Shown here one piece after another: positions 40,823 through 55,183 of a stretch of DNA of 64,000 bases. Source of the stretch: Sipunculus nudus. Its lineage: Eukaryota > Annelida > Sipuncula > Golfingiida > Sipunculidae. Position 1 is the first letter of the stretch; each line of letters starts with the position of its first letter. A program made the translations under genes and the position numbers. The stretch lies in assembly GCA_026874595.1 (NCBI GenBank), contig CM049316.1:38944695-39008694 (forward strand), written 5' to 3'. The notes under the pieces were generated by a model that searched no databases, was not told the origin of the DNA, and saw nothing but the letters and a program-made list of their open reading frames with translations.

Positions 40823-43800
40823 GTGAGGCTTAGACTGGCCCATGGCTAAATATAGAACTCATTCCATATAGACGGGTACCCCGCTCAGTAGATTTCAAAG
40901 ATTGCCGTTATTTCTTCATTAGATCTGCATTTAAATTAGCAAGCCAGTCCGGAGAGAGCTGCTGTCTAAATGATCGTGGTTCACCCTTTGCAGATAGTGT
41001 CATTATATAGTGTTGGTGATCTTATAATTATAAATATTCAAACTAGAAACCTGCATTCTAAGGAATGCAAGCCTCCGCCATGTGGGGGTCCCTATTGTGG
41101 GATCCTCCCGAAAACCGTATTTGTATTCACTAATTCGGCCCACATTCCGAAGTTCATCGTCATAATCGGTTGTACATTTGTGAATAATTTGACGTTCCTG
41201 AATCCTGATCATAAGCCGGATCCACACCAAAACCTAGCCAATTCTTTAGAGGCTTATTCGCGAATTATTTTTCTTTGTCATTTCTACACCTTTCTATCTA
41301 ACATCAACATTTTCAAGCGAAACATATCCTGATAATGGCGATGGATAAAATTTGTAGAACCGAAGCTGCCTTTGTCTTAAGAGAACTGAGTAACGTGCAT
41401 ACTAACATATTGTTGTTTCCTGTGAAAATATTGACCGTTCTTTCGTTCCAAAACTAACACATAAATACGTAACAAAATAAAAACAAAAATAGGTCTATAT
41501 GATTATTGGAGTACGGCAGGCATGTGTACCTTCACAGTGTTTGTTAAGTTAGCCCTTGAATGGCACTGAATTGGCAACGCACATGGTCTTATAGCAAACA
41601 CGGCGTACCATATATCACAATGGAACGTTTCAGGTGTACGATAGATGTACTGCTGCCCGGCTGATTGTTTCCAGCAATACTTTTAAACCTCGCTCTTTGG
41701 TTGAGCTTAGTCACCTGTATAACCATGCGTTCACTGAAGTCCGTTGTACAAGTTACAGCTGATCTCATTATAAGATTTTGCCTTTGTTCACTGCACTACT
41801 AGTGCTTTCCTGACACCAGCTTTACACTTTTTTACATATTTGTGTTGACCGGAATTCTGACACACGGTTTGTCAAAGATTTATTTGACTAAAATAATTAT
41901 GGACCCGTAAGCAGGTAATATGTTTTTTGCTGCCGTTGGTTGGTTCGTTTATTTGCAACTTCAAAAAATCATGCACGGATTTTAATTTAATATTGCAGAG
42001 GATCAGGATAGTACCCACTGGAAAATTCATCATATATTGGAGGTAATCTTTATCGGCAAGGATCAGCCGTGTACAATGTAACATGCAGTATCCTGAATAT
42101 ATGGACATACGTAACTCTAATTTTAGGATCGGGATGTGGTCCAAAATAGCGATATTCCGCTCTAAACTGTGCCGATTCACGTCCCCTTGCCACAAATCTT
42201 TATCCGCAGATGTAGACTCTCGCCTGGACGCTGTCCTCGGAGTACTTTCGTTCACCTTCCACGCCCTCATCGAACCAAGCTGATAGTTTATTACTCCAGG
42301 TTTCGCGAAACCGCTCATTGGGCCTAACATTTTTCGTACAAACAAATCACGGATGTTAGAGTTTGTAGGTCTTAATTATGAGTATATCGCTAATATTACC
42401 AAAGAGAAAAAAGGAGAGTCGTTAGGGTTCATGTTAAAACAGTATTTTACAATTTAATACTTTTCGCACAGCTGACTGTAGACATTTGAGCTATATATAG
42501 GGATCACGCTTTGTCCGACGTCCATCTTGCCGCCCGGTTGAACGTTTATTTCGGCACAAATGTAATCGTTAAGCCTAGAAACGTATAACCTAACATCCAC
42601 GGACGTCCCTAAATCTTTCCTTGGAAACCTGAAATCAGGTTCATGCGATTTATATATAGTCTTCGAGTTATGAGGCCTCTTTGTGCACCCCAGAATAATT
42701 AAAAATAGAACATAAAAGCTCCATAATCTCAATAATTGATGCATGAATTGCCATGATTCTTTCTTTGCTTATTGATCATGTACATGCAGTTTCTTCAGCT
42801 GTTAAAGACTGGTTGCGCCCAATGTATTTTTTTCTAATTCTGACATAATATTTCAGGGCATATTTCCAAGGCGATTATTATTTGGACTTAACCGAGCACG
42901 TGTCACATCAAGGTGTAGTCGCAAGGATTTCTGAATATCGTTAAAGGAATAATATTTCATAATATTTCATAAAATAAATATGAATATAAACTTTTTTTTT
43001 TTTACATGGATTGTACAAATAGTTATTACAACTAATCGCGGCACTCTCCATGGCTCAGGCTGTGGCGGTGGAGGAAACCGGAGAACCCGGAGAAAGCCAC
43101 CGGCCTTGGACGGGCAACTACAACCCACTCTCGTAGCCACGCCGGGGATCGAACCCTGGTCGCCAGCGAAGAGAGCAGAGCGTTTTACCCCTCGACTGTC
43201 CACATATTATTCATGGGCATATTATTCACGAATATGTAAGGAGACAAATGTACACACAAAATTCGAACCCATACAAAAAAGCGACCCCTCCCGATTCCCT
43301 AAACAGAAAATAAGACTTCTAAAGCTGTTCGCGCCTGGAACTGAAAATATACCAATACTGAGCTTATCATATGCTATGGTTTTACTAATACAAATGTACT
43401 GTGTTTGCCCACGCAGTGTTTTAGACGTGACCAACAAGCGTAGTCTTACCAGCCCACTCTGATACAAACATAAATCAATACATTGTCCCACGCGATAAAG
43501 CAAGATATAACAGTACAGACGCATATTTAGAATGGGGGGGGGGGGGGGGGGGGCACCACTTTTCGACCTAAAGAAATATAAGAAATAGAAAAATACGTTC
43601 TCAATGCCTAACCGGGCAGTATGATGCATTTCAAACCACTCCAGATTGTCCCGTCACAGCAAAACATGTTTCTGCAGTGTGGTTGGGAAATCCCCTTCAC
43701 TTTACGCGCCCCTCTTTCCCGATATCCTGTATCCGTCCCGTAGTGGTTCGCTGATCATGGATTCCTGTTCTAGTTAGCCTCGTTTCCGAGTTGAGAGCCC

Positions 43801-46800
43801 TAGCCAAGGTCGTTTAAACAAAAGAGGACACCCTGTTCACTGATGAATGAATTGTACTGGTCTTGAGACTCAGAGAAAGGGATACTATAGTTTGTTACAT
43901 ATTCGCGGGGTTCAATTTTCGCAATTTTCACCTTTTCAGTGTTTCGCGATGATTCCATTTTCGGGATCTCACCAAACGTTACATCTGTTATTAGGCCCAA
44001 AAAAGGTATGGTTCTTAGGCAATTTATTTCAGAAATCAGAGCGGCCGGGCGATTTTCTTTTTACCTGTTTTGTATGTTTCGATAAAAATGCCATATAATC
44101 AGGGAAAAGCATGATAATAACATATTTTTTACTAAAAAGGTTAAAAAATTTTACTAATGCGCAAAATCTTATCAACTTGACCAAAAAAATCTTAGAGATA
44201 ACATGGAAGACATAAGGAATGAGAATACTTGTTGATTATTTTAAGATGATACAAGGGATCTGATGTTATTTATAACATTAATCTTTGGTTTACGGATAAT
44301 GTGTGTTTCTATTTGTAATGTTAGTCTTTCAGCTTGATGGATAATGGGGCTTTGGTATAAAGGACTGTCCACCTTGGTAGATTGGTCACATTATTCATGA
44401 GGGTTTTATCTTCGTGATAATGTTCCTTTCGCGAATATGGCGAGTTTGAATCCCTCGCGAACAAAAAGCCAACCAACGTATGTAGAACGAACCGGGCATC
44501 TTCAACTCAGGTTGCATACTGAGGAAAGTTGCAGATATAAAAGGCCTAAAGACCGCGAGGATGAAGCGCGATGTCCGATGTGCCGAGGATCAGAACAAGT
44601 GACCCATTGGTCATGACCCTCAGCTTGCATTATAGGCTAACATACACAACAGGAAATTCATCATCTTAAACCCTAATTAAGATTAAATTCAGATGTGATC
44701 TTGACTTTAAACTTCTGACAACAAAGTCGACTGTGATCTTCCTTTAATAATGAATCAAACATATGTCAAGATAGAGTCAAATTTTTGACAGCTCAGGGCC
44801 GTATGCTGATAAAAATCGCCAGGGGGCACCAACCAATGGGGAAACCATGATGTATACATGTATTTTTTTCCCCAGCAACAGTCTTAATTTCTTCCAACGC
44901 GGCGCGAATGTATTCTATGCAATGGTTTGTTCTTTATATACCCCGTGAAATTTGTCCCCCTTGCCTTTGATAATTATCAAATACGCAACATTTAGTATCC
45001 ATTGTATACTAATTATTATTATTTTTTTTATTTTTAAACTTATGGACGATGAAATTTAAGAAGTATTTCATTCTAATGAAATAATGATACATAACACAGG
45101 TTATACAATACGTATGCCGATATACTTAAAGCGAAATCCGATACGTATATTGACGATACGCTTCGTTTTGCTTTGTGCATCTTTTCTGATTAAAGTTTGT
45201 CGTAAACGAATGAAAAAAAAAGTAATATCAGTCTATCGTTGTCATGAAAGCACCGAGGCTTATGTACACATCCCTTTTTACAGTCAATCTTACAACAATA
45301 CGCGATCATATTTAAGTCTTAAAAGGTCATAATTAAAAATAAAAAGCAACTTAAGCTTTGTAAATAACTTAGATTATAGTTAAGGTAGGGGTTGTATGAA
45401 CTGTTTCTGTGTTTCATAGATACCACGATGCAGCATCCATAACGTACCGGTAACCGTATCGAAGTGTCGTATCGATATGTATCGATATATTGATGCAGCC
45501 TAATTATCTGACGTGAATTAAATAAAGAAAATCTCTTGAACATTTTATACATTCAAGGCCTATCCCATATTGTACTAGTTGTATGTTGTTTACATCCATG
45601 TGTTGATAACAGGGGGACTACAAGAGCCCCCGATTGTAATCCAATAAGTCGTATGATAACATCTGGCTTCAGATCAGATGGTACAAGTAACATTCAACTT
45701 CAGCACATGCAAAATCAACCAAATCCGGTCCCATGCAGTTTTGTCAAAATGGGTATGTGTATACCCTCTTGACAAATATCTTGAAGATAAACAAGCTTAT
45801 ACAACCGTTACAGGAGCACTATACGAACTCTTCCTCGCAGTTTTACCTAAATTTCATAAATGTACCTAGATTGAGCTAAAAATTCCATAAATTCTATATA
45901 TAATGCAGATCGATGAATATATTACTTTAAGCCTCTAGAGTGTCAGTTTTTGTCTTTAAATGCATGAGTGTACTGAAGGCATTGTGACTGTTGAGAAACA
46001 GCTAGACAAATCTATATGGATCAGCTGAAATGTCATAATGTTGTGTTTATTGTTTTCGCCAGTTTCTTGCCTGCGGAAGTTTGGGCCAGATTTTTCCAGA
46101 TTTAATGCCAAATATCTAAATTACTAAGCCTTTTCTTACCCTTATGAAGCCTGTCTTACGAACCAGCAGATCTTGAAAGACTTTGTGAGGAAACGAGGTT
46201 GTATTAAAATGAGTGAACTTCCTTCAGGTACTATTGTGTTTAGTTGTTTCGCTGTCGGCTACGCTGTCCTGTTACACTTCATGTTTCCCAGAAACTGTTG
46301 AGCAGTGTCATTGATGTTGCTTCAACATTAAGTTAACCCAGACAGTTTCCTTCCAGCTAAAAGGCTTTGCAAAAGGTTACTGGTAATCTTATTTTGAAGC
46401 CTATGACGTCATGACCTGGCGCCCAACGAATCCTGCACGGCTGGGGGCAGGTTATGATGAATAGGATCTGATTCTCCGATTAATGAATGTTGTTCACACA
46501 CACGTATTCTATCTGTCCCCTTTTCTCTGTTTCTCTCCCCCCCCCCCCCCCTCTCTCTCTCTCTCTCTCATGTGTATATATCATACAAAGGCACAGAAAT
46601 TACACGAGAACTATCTTATGCAAGATTTTTGTCGTAAAATGTAAAATTGAATGCTAGTTCATCAATAAAATACCTGATATCGACGACTCTTTTGCAAATA
46701 ATATAAATTTAATTTTGCTGTGCACTGTTTTCCAAATAATATAAATTAATTTTTCTGTGCAATGTTAATATGTATAAGAAGTTTAGCTACCCTATATAGC

Positions 46801-49800
46801 CAAATAGGGGAAATCGAAAAGAGCTGGTCGGACCCCTTACGTATTTGTCGCATTTTTAAAAATTACGTAATCTCAAAGAGTCTGGTCTTAGACTACTTCT
46901 ATTGTTATTATATATTAGATCATATTACGCTAACGCCTATATGTTATTTATGATGTAATAAGAATAGTCTGGTCCAATACTCGATAAGTGAAAACTGATT
47001 TTAAGACCGTTCACAAATTTGAAAATGTTGTTATTTTGTTTACTTTCAGGAACATCGGAATGGGGTCTGAATTTCCCGGAAGCCAACGGCGAAAACCAAT
47101 CCCCGATAAACCTGAGTTCACGTGAGGCTGAATACGACCCCCGATTGGAGGAAAACCATCTCAGTTTCAACTACAGCGTGTCACGTGAGATCGACATCTG
47201 TAACAACGGTCATACCGTGGTGGTGTACCCAAGAAACAAACCCGGTATTATATATCAATGCAACTTTTAATTACTCGCAACAAATGTTATAATTTTGCTG
47301 CAACTGCTTATTTTTTCGATTATTACTTCGGCAATCTTGATTTGCGATTGTCATTTACGATTATAGTAGTGCTTAAAAAGGTAAACAGTTTTTGGACTCG
47401 AGTACATGATATATAGCTATTACCTGAGGCGAACTCATTTCTATTTACCATGCCAACTTTTTTTTACAGTTAAAAAGTTGTATTGCTTTAACATTGAAGT
47501 TGAAAAATGTAGTACTGAGAGGATTTGTCAGCAGTTTTCATATTTTGTCAGTAGCAGACACGGTGTTATTTTATGTGCCCTAATTTAAGTGCTTTTCTGA
47601 AATGTCTCAATAATTAAGACTCATGTGTTATATAAATGAATTTTATTTTTAATTATTTCAGACATTTTACAGATACTATATAATTAGAAAATCTAATATC
47701 TATCCAAATCGTATCCTTCCGAAAGGTTTGCAATTTTTCATTAAAATAGAAAAATCTTCCTAAAATTCCGAAGAATAATATGTTTGGATCTATTTTTTAT
47801 GTTTAAAGATATCATTCTTGCGTACAGGTGAGACGGTGTTCCGATCTGAAGTGATACAAAGGTCAAGTGAGTACAATAGTCATATATTGTATTTGATCAA
47901 TATACAGACTAATATGGAGCTCCCGCCCCATTGGAAACACAAGTAAACGGCACTTCTTACAAAATTCTCCAAAATGTGTTAGGACTAGTACAGCGTTTCA
48001 TTATTAAGTCAACCATATGTTGTGCATCATATATATTTTAACACCCTTAAATTAATGAACGAAAAGTTAAACAAAAATCAGAGCCTTTTACTTGAAACAT
48101 ATCACTGGTATATACAAATGGATGTACGATGGATAATTTATGTGAAAGTATTTTATATATATTAAGACTCTCTCACAACGAAGAAAAATAGATACAAACA
48201 GGTCAAAGATGAATCATCTTTGAAACATATAACGCGAGACTGCTCATGGTTAGTCAGAAAGAATTCGAGTTAGCGGGGTTTACTGTAGTTGTTTCAACTT
48301 TTAGGTATTCTTTATTAAAGCCTTACGAGGGGGTCCGTTATCCAACAACCACGAGTATGAGTTGTGTGAGTTTCGGTTCCACTGGGGCAAAGAAGACAGC
48401 CGGGGATCAGAGCACACTGTCAACTTCAAAGCATTCCCTATGGAGGTATTCAAACACATGACCAATATTATGTCATAACATCTAATACTTATAAAAGGAA
48501 TTCGCTCCACTTTTGTCCTCAATGTTCTCTGAAACTGCGTTGCGTATGACACTGTGCCATACCTCATTTTAAAGGTTATTGTCCCCGCAGTGACTTAGGC
48601 GATATGAGAATAAATAATTTGTGAAGTGCATATAATTTTGAGTTATCTCACGTTCTTTGTGGCTGCCTGGAGTGTAGAATATGTCAAATTGTATTACCTT
48701 GAGATCTTTATAATGTGGAAACCTTTGGAACTGAGCCAAATTGGCCATTTATAGCTCAGCTGACTGTAAGTCATCTGAGCTATAGCGATCACTCTTTGTC
48801 CGGGTCCGTCCGGCCGTCTGTCCGTTAACAGGGCACAAATCGTAACCACTAGACCTAGAATCTTCTAACTTTACCTCCATTAAAAAGTCTCCTTGGAAAC
48901 CTGGAAATAGGTCTCTGTTACCCATATTCTTCAAGCTATTGGGCTCCGAATTATCCCCTAGAATAATGAAAAATTTGATACAAAAGCCCCCATATCTGAA
49001 CAACTAATGCAGTGATCGCCATAATTCTTTGCATGAATATTGATCATGGAGTGTTTCATCAGTTTCTGCAGACTGGTGGCGCCAACTGTATTTTTCGATT
49101 TTTTTAACGATTTTTTCTCTATTTTTGAGACCTCAAAAGATGCTGTCTTCTGTTAACAGGGCACACATCTTAATGACTGTACTTAGAATCTACTGTCTCG
49201 ACATCACGGGAGGCCCATGAAAAATCTCCTTGGAAACCTCGAATTAGGTCCCTGTTACCCCGAACCTGTGAGCTATGGGGCTTCCAATATCCCCCCCCCA
49301 GAAGAATAGAAAATTTGATACAAAAGCTCAATTTTTTGAATAACTAATGCATTGATCACCATGATTCTTTACATGTATATTGATCATGGAGTGTTTCATC
49401 AGTTTCTGCAGACTAGTGGCGCCACCTGTATTTTTTTCGAATTTTTACTATTTTTTTATCTATTTTTGAGACCTTAAAGGATGCGGTCATCTGTTAACAG
49501 GGCACGAATCGTAACGACTAGACCTGGAATCTTCTTTCTTGACATGCTGGGAAATGAAAATGAAAAGTCTCCTTGGAAACCTGAAATTAGGTCTCTGTCA
49601 CCCATATTGTACGAGCTATGGAGCTCAGAAGTACCCCCAGAATAACTAACATTTTTATACAAAAGCTCTGGTATCTGAACAACTAGTGCATTGATCACCA
49701 TGACTCTTTGCATACATATGCATCATGGAGTGTTTCATCAGTTCCTGCGGTCTGGTGGTGCCACCATTTTTTTTTTTTTTAATTTTTTCTCATTTTTATC

Positions 49801-51131
49801 TTTATTTTTTGATACCTTCAAAGATGTGGTTGTCTGTTTGCAGGGTACAAATCATAAATATTTGACCTGGAATCTTTTTTCTTGACATCCTGGGAGGTCC
49901 ATAAAAAAAACTCTATGGAACCTGAAATTAGGTCTCTGTTAACCATATCCTCCGAGCTATGGGGCTTAGAAGTACCTCCCAGAATAACTAAAAAATTTAT
50001 ACAAAAGCTCCAGTATCTGAACACCTATTGCATTGATCACCCTGATTCTTTGCATGCATATTCAGCATGGAGTGCTTGTAACCATTGGTCCTAGAATCTT
50101 CTAACTTCACATCCAGGGAGATCTGTGAAAAGTCTCCTTGGAAACGGGAATTAAGGTCACTGTTACCCATATTTTCTGCGCTATGGGGCTTATAAGCACC
50201 CCTCAGAATAATAGCAAATTTTATACCAAAGTAGGGCACAAATCATAACCATGGGGCCCAGAATCTTCTTACTTGACATCCTGAGAGTTCTTCAAAAGTT
50301 CTCTCAAGAAACCTGGAATTGGGTCACAGTGACCTATATTCTCAGGGTTTTGGGGTATGTTTGAGCACCCTAGAAATAATGCAAAATACACACAAATTGC
50401 CAGATTCCTCATGAAATGCTGGTTGGATTGTCATCAAATTTGTTGTGCTTATGGGTCTTGATGAACTTAAGCTAATATACATGAACAATGATGCCACCAG
50501 TCTTAATTAGTTGTCTGTGCAAGGATATATTATGAACATGTCAGTCGGCTGAGCGTCATGACCCAGGGGTCACTTGTATAAAGATTCACACTATATGGAG
50601 GTAGTTCACTATAGATAAATAATAAGAAGAATAAATAAAAAAATATAATATATGCAGGATCATACCTAATGAAATGTATAAAATAAGTCCTAAATCTGCG
50701 GATACTATTGACAGGGATTTCCTGATTGTGCCTTAGTAAATTTAATCATTATTAAATTAAATGAAATTCCGGGTGGACGGGGACCACTAATTGCGACCGG
50801 ATGGGGCATGGCCTTATGCGGCCCCCTCAGGCAACGCCCCTGGTTCCACGATATCTTTTTTTAGAAAATGAGTTAACACAATAACAATGTATTGCAGCAT
50901 ACGGTGCTGTACATTATACACTTGACACCTTCTATTCCATATGAACCACGCTGTGCATTTGTAGGTTCTTTACGTATCCATGTCCGTAGGAGTGTCTGGG
51001 TTAAAAGTAAAGCGTTAAGTGTTGTCCATTTCAGCTTCACTTGTTGCACTGGAACTGCAGTCAGTACTCAACGTTTGAAGAGGCGCTCGGGAAAGAAGAC
51101 GGCGTCTGCATCATTGCCTTATTTATTCAGG

Positions 51132-51192
<61 letters not shown>

Positions 51193-54100
51193 TATATAGT
51201 GTTACGAAGTGCACATAAAAGCGGAGCAAGGTGTTTGTTTAGTGAAGCTTGCTTTTCTACCGTACCTGTTGGAATGCCAGGCATGTGCGGCACCGATATG
51301 GGTTCGAATCCGCTAGACTACCTAGCCTGACCTTTTCCGGCGTACTCTTACCACTTACTTTCTTCTCTGCATTCTATTTAGTCTGAACTGACACTGCACT
51401 GGGGCCCCTCATGTAGCCATATTTATTCACCGGTATGACGTGAGGCAATTGTTCCAGATTGTCCTGTATTTGTTTTTCAAGTTTTTTCTCTCCGCTCTAT
51501 GTACAAAGCCGCTGAATGCAACTGGTAACGCGTATTATAAGTTATTATAACATTATGTATAAGTTATTGTAACAATTCTTTGTTTCTGGCTTCACGAGTC
51601 GTATTACAGAGCAAATTGTGTACAACCCCCTTTTTTTACCCAGACTCCAAACTAAGAGAGATGTAAATTCAGTCATAATCTCATACATGTTCTCTGATGG
51701 TAGCCATTAGTCCTAAAAGGGTTACTCTGGCACTCACACTGGTTAATTTTAGCAGATCAACCTATAGTCTATCAGCCAAACCATGAAAATAAGGCCTGTC
51801 ATTACCGAAAGAGGGGCAATTACTTTCATTATTTTGTTCTAATGGCATATTACAAAAATGCATGACAGCATTTTTGGAGTGGTAGCGTTCTGTACAAAAT
51901 AATGATAGCAGTTGCCCCTCTTTTGGTACCGGTGAACCCCTCGGGCTGATATACTACTAGTCAGGACCCGGGTATTTGACTTACATGCTGTATAGGGATT
52001 ATTTAGCTGCATGTTCGTGTTGTTATTGTTGTGATCTATGGATCCGCATCTCGCACCAGGCTGATTGCTAGCTTAGTCATACGTCCACAGTCATTGTAAC
52101 TTCAGATACGGCACCTTGATGGGAGCTCGTTAATTGTAAATCCAGCCCTTCACCAATAGATGCCTTTTTATAGAATTTCTGGCTTACTCTCTATACATAT
52201 AAGTGAATTCATTTCTGTTAAGTATCGTACTACTGACGCCTCATTAACGGATGTATGAACTTGTTTATCCATAATCTGTTAGTAAACAAATCATTGTTGA
52301 CAAACGTAAAAAATGAGATCTAACATGAGGTGGTTGTTTGTATATATGCAGAAGTTGAAAGGCAAATAGTTGCAAAACTCTATTTTCAAAACTCTGATTC
52401 GTCAGATATCCGTGGTGAATGTGCTGGATTATTTTAACAGGTGACCTACATGTTATAAACACGTGGATTTAAACAAAACTGGCAACTTGTGTGAGGTGAA
52501 ATCGGCGTTTTTTTTGGCCTATTCTGATAATAGGTTTGAAGAGATTGTATTTAGTTTATAGACGTCATATATCGGAATAGGCCCCTTTAAGAGATAACCA
52601 TTGCAGTATTGAGACGTCTAATAAACTGCACATCTGTTCCACGGTGTTCCGACATCGTCTGTGTGAAATATAGTTCGAAATATTACATGTTGCGCAATGT
52701 AATGAACTGGGATCAATGACTTATATAGCCACCAGGTTAATATGACGCCATTTCCGAATTCAAATATTGTGATTTGGTCCATGTAAACACGCATATAACA
52801 TGTTTCAAATAAATGTCTTTATATTTACTATCTGACATAAGCATGAAATCCAGACGTTTAGGGCCTATATATGCATTGTTGAAGTAATATTATATGTATC
52901 AGGTAATATGCTTTCCGATGTAATGGGACACAAACAGGTTGTTTTCAACAAAAATAGACTGGTGGTATGTAATTTCTACAAAATATTTCCAGTAAATGAC
53001 AAATTGTTATATAGTTGTCAGTATGATCGTTTAGGGAGGCTGGCAATTGATATCGAACACGGTAGGAAAGTGCCCCTACATTTACAAGATAAACGGCCGT
53101 GCTATAGCGATATATATTATTTTCGCCCACTGATCATTAACCACAGTGCAGATACACGGAATAATCCAGCGATACATTTACACAATTTGGGTATATGCCG
53201 GTCCGCTAATAAAGCCGAATCACACAATTAACCCATTCAACAATGTTGTGTCTGTTAATTAAATTCACCACTCACTTTCATTTTTCGCTACCTACACGTT
53301 TATTCAGGGCTGCTGGCTTAACGGGCGGTTTAGTAGACACCTAAATAGAGGTTGCAGACATCCTTTCAGTATTAGCTCAGCTGACTTTCAGCTACGCTAA
53401 GCTGTTGAGATTGCCTTTGTCAAAGTTGTACATGAACATTTTCAATAGCCCATGTACGTCAACGTACGTATGTGATGTTGTGCCGTTATGTTACAATGAG
53501 GACATTGCTTCTTTCATTGATAGCCACGCGATGCAATTATGTGGTATTTTGCACTTCGTAGTTGAACGTTCTAAAGGGCCTTTCGTCTGGCCCGCATGCA
53601 CGCCCAAAAGCCGACACGGAATACATTTTGCAATTTATATAGGGTTAAGTTCTTCTCGGGACTCAAAATTAGTTCGCCGTGACTTAATTCGTATGTAAAA
53701 CCCAGGACCTTCATATTTCTGAAAACTGTTACTAAGAGACAGATTTGTGTCCAAGGGAACAAAATAAATATTAGTCAACGAATTGTAAAGTAAGTTGCAC
53801 CATTCATTTGATTAACCTCAGATGTTTACCATATTTACAGTACTCTCTCAAAAACAATATTAACCTCCACCCAATCGAAAAAAAACTGAAACCTAAGGTG
53901 GCTGGTTGCATATGTGCGGGTTGCAAGTTCATCTGATTTACCACCAGGGGTCCACAAATTGTTGATGTGTTTGGATCATTATTTTGGCCTGTAGATATAA
54001 ACAAAACGAACAGCTTGTGTGCGGTAGGATAATCGTTTTTATTTTATATTAACATTTTAAGGGATTATCTGTGGTTAACAGACGCCAGATACCCAAATAG

Positions 54101-55094
54101 ACCCCTTTAAAGAATTCAAGCAAATTTTTATTACAACTCAAATATATGTGCTACCCCTTTCAGTACCACGCTACAGTTCAGTTAACTCAAAAGCATTACA
54201 TAACATCAGACTATATGGTACATAAAGTATAAAGTTAACCCATGTATTGATAAAGCGATGTGAAAAATCCCTTTAGGAAACACATCACAAAGTGGCTTGC
54301 GTGACTGTTTGTCTGTGGAGGCTTTATTGAATGAATCTACTCGGGGCTACATATGACACTGGTGGGAAGCAAAAGCTAGTCCCATATGGCAGCTGTCACC
54401 AATGTATTTGAATAGGTCCCACTTTCGAGGCTGTCATGGTTTACTGTATGACAAAGGTAATCCCAACTAGTGTGTAAATTTATTAATCTTAATTAAATAT
54501 TTGATATATTGCATCGATAAATGTGTTCAACACACGCATCCAGTGGTTCTATTTAGTGCTAAAATATTTATTGCCAGTTGCCTGTTTTACCCAAGCTGAA
54601 GGTACTTGAGGAGCCCAGCTGACAAAAGTGAATTAGCCATTAATAAAGCACTGTGTTTTTACATCGCCATGGCGCCATTTGCTGTGTGTCTGAAAACCCA
54701 ATTCCGGAAAATTGATATGTGTTTACGTAATGAATTGTGTGATGCCGGTGTCTCTGGTTAACCTAATATGTGCAATATTGTTACAGCGAACTAGGGAACA
54801 GTTGCCAGTGTATGGCGAACGATAACAGATTCACTCCACAAAGCTTGCGTAGGGAGACAAATAGTCACATTAATTTTAGCCCAGCAGACTGAGAGTCATC
54901 TGAGCTATAGCAATGGGTTTTGCCTGTCTTTGATCCTGCGGCGAGACTGTAAGTCTGTCCAGCCGTTTATAGACTTAAGAGGACATTAAACATAACCGTT
55001 ATACCTTGGACGCCCCACAGGGTGACAAGTTCTCCGTGGAAATTCAGAATTAGTTATTTCGGCCTCTCTCTCTCTCTTTTTCTCTTTCTTTCTC

Positions 55095-55183
<89 letters not shown>

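Noticed and set aside
41872-42345. 157-aa minus-strand ORF in CA8 intron 1
   Set aside because: No recognisable domain, no splice-bounded structure, and no sequence I know. Length alone is not enough in a 64-kb window.
47827-47871. A 34-nt mini-exon-like stretch between CA8 exons 2 and 3 (cag|GTGAGACGG ... AAAG|gtcaag)
   Set aside because: Inclusion would break the phase into exon 3 and insert residues absent from CA8. Direct joining of exon 2 to 48321 aligns without a gap.
48749-50239. Minus-strand ORFs sharing an [15 protein letters not shown]-type motif (also at 63364-63594)
   Set aside because: The motif is the translation of the conserved H2 repeat core. It lies in non-coding transposable sequence.
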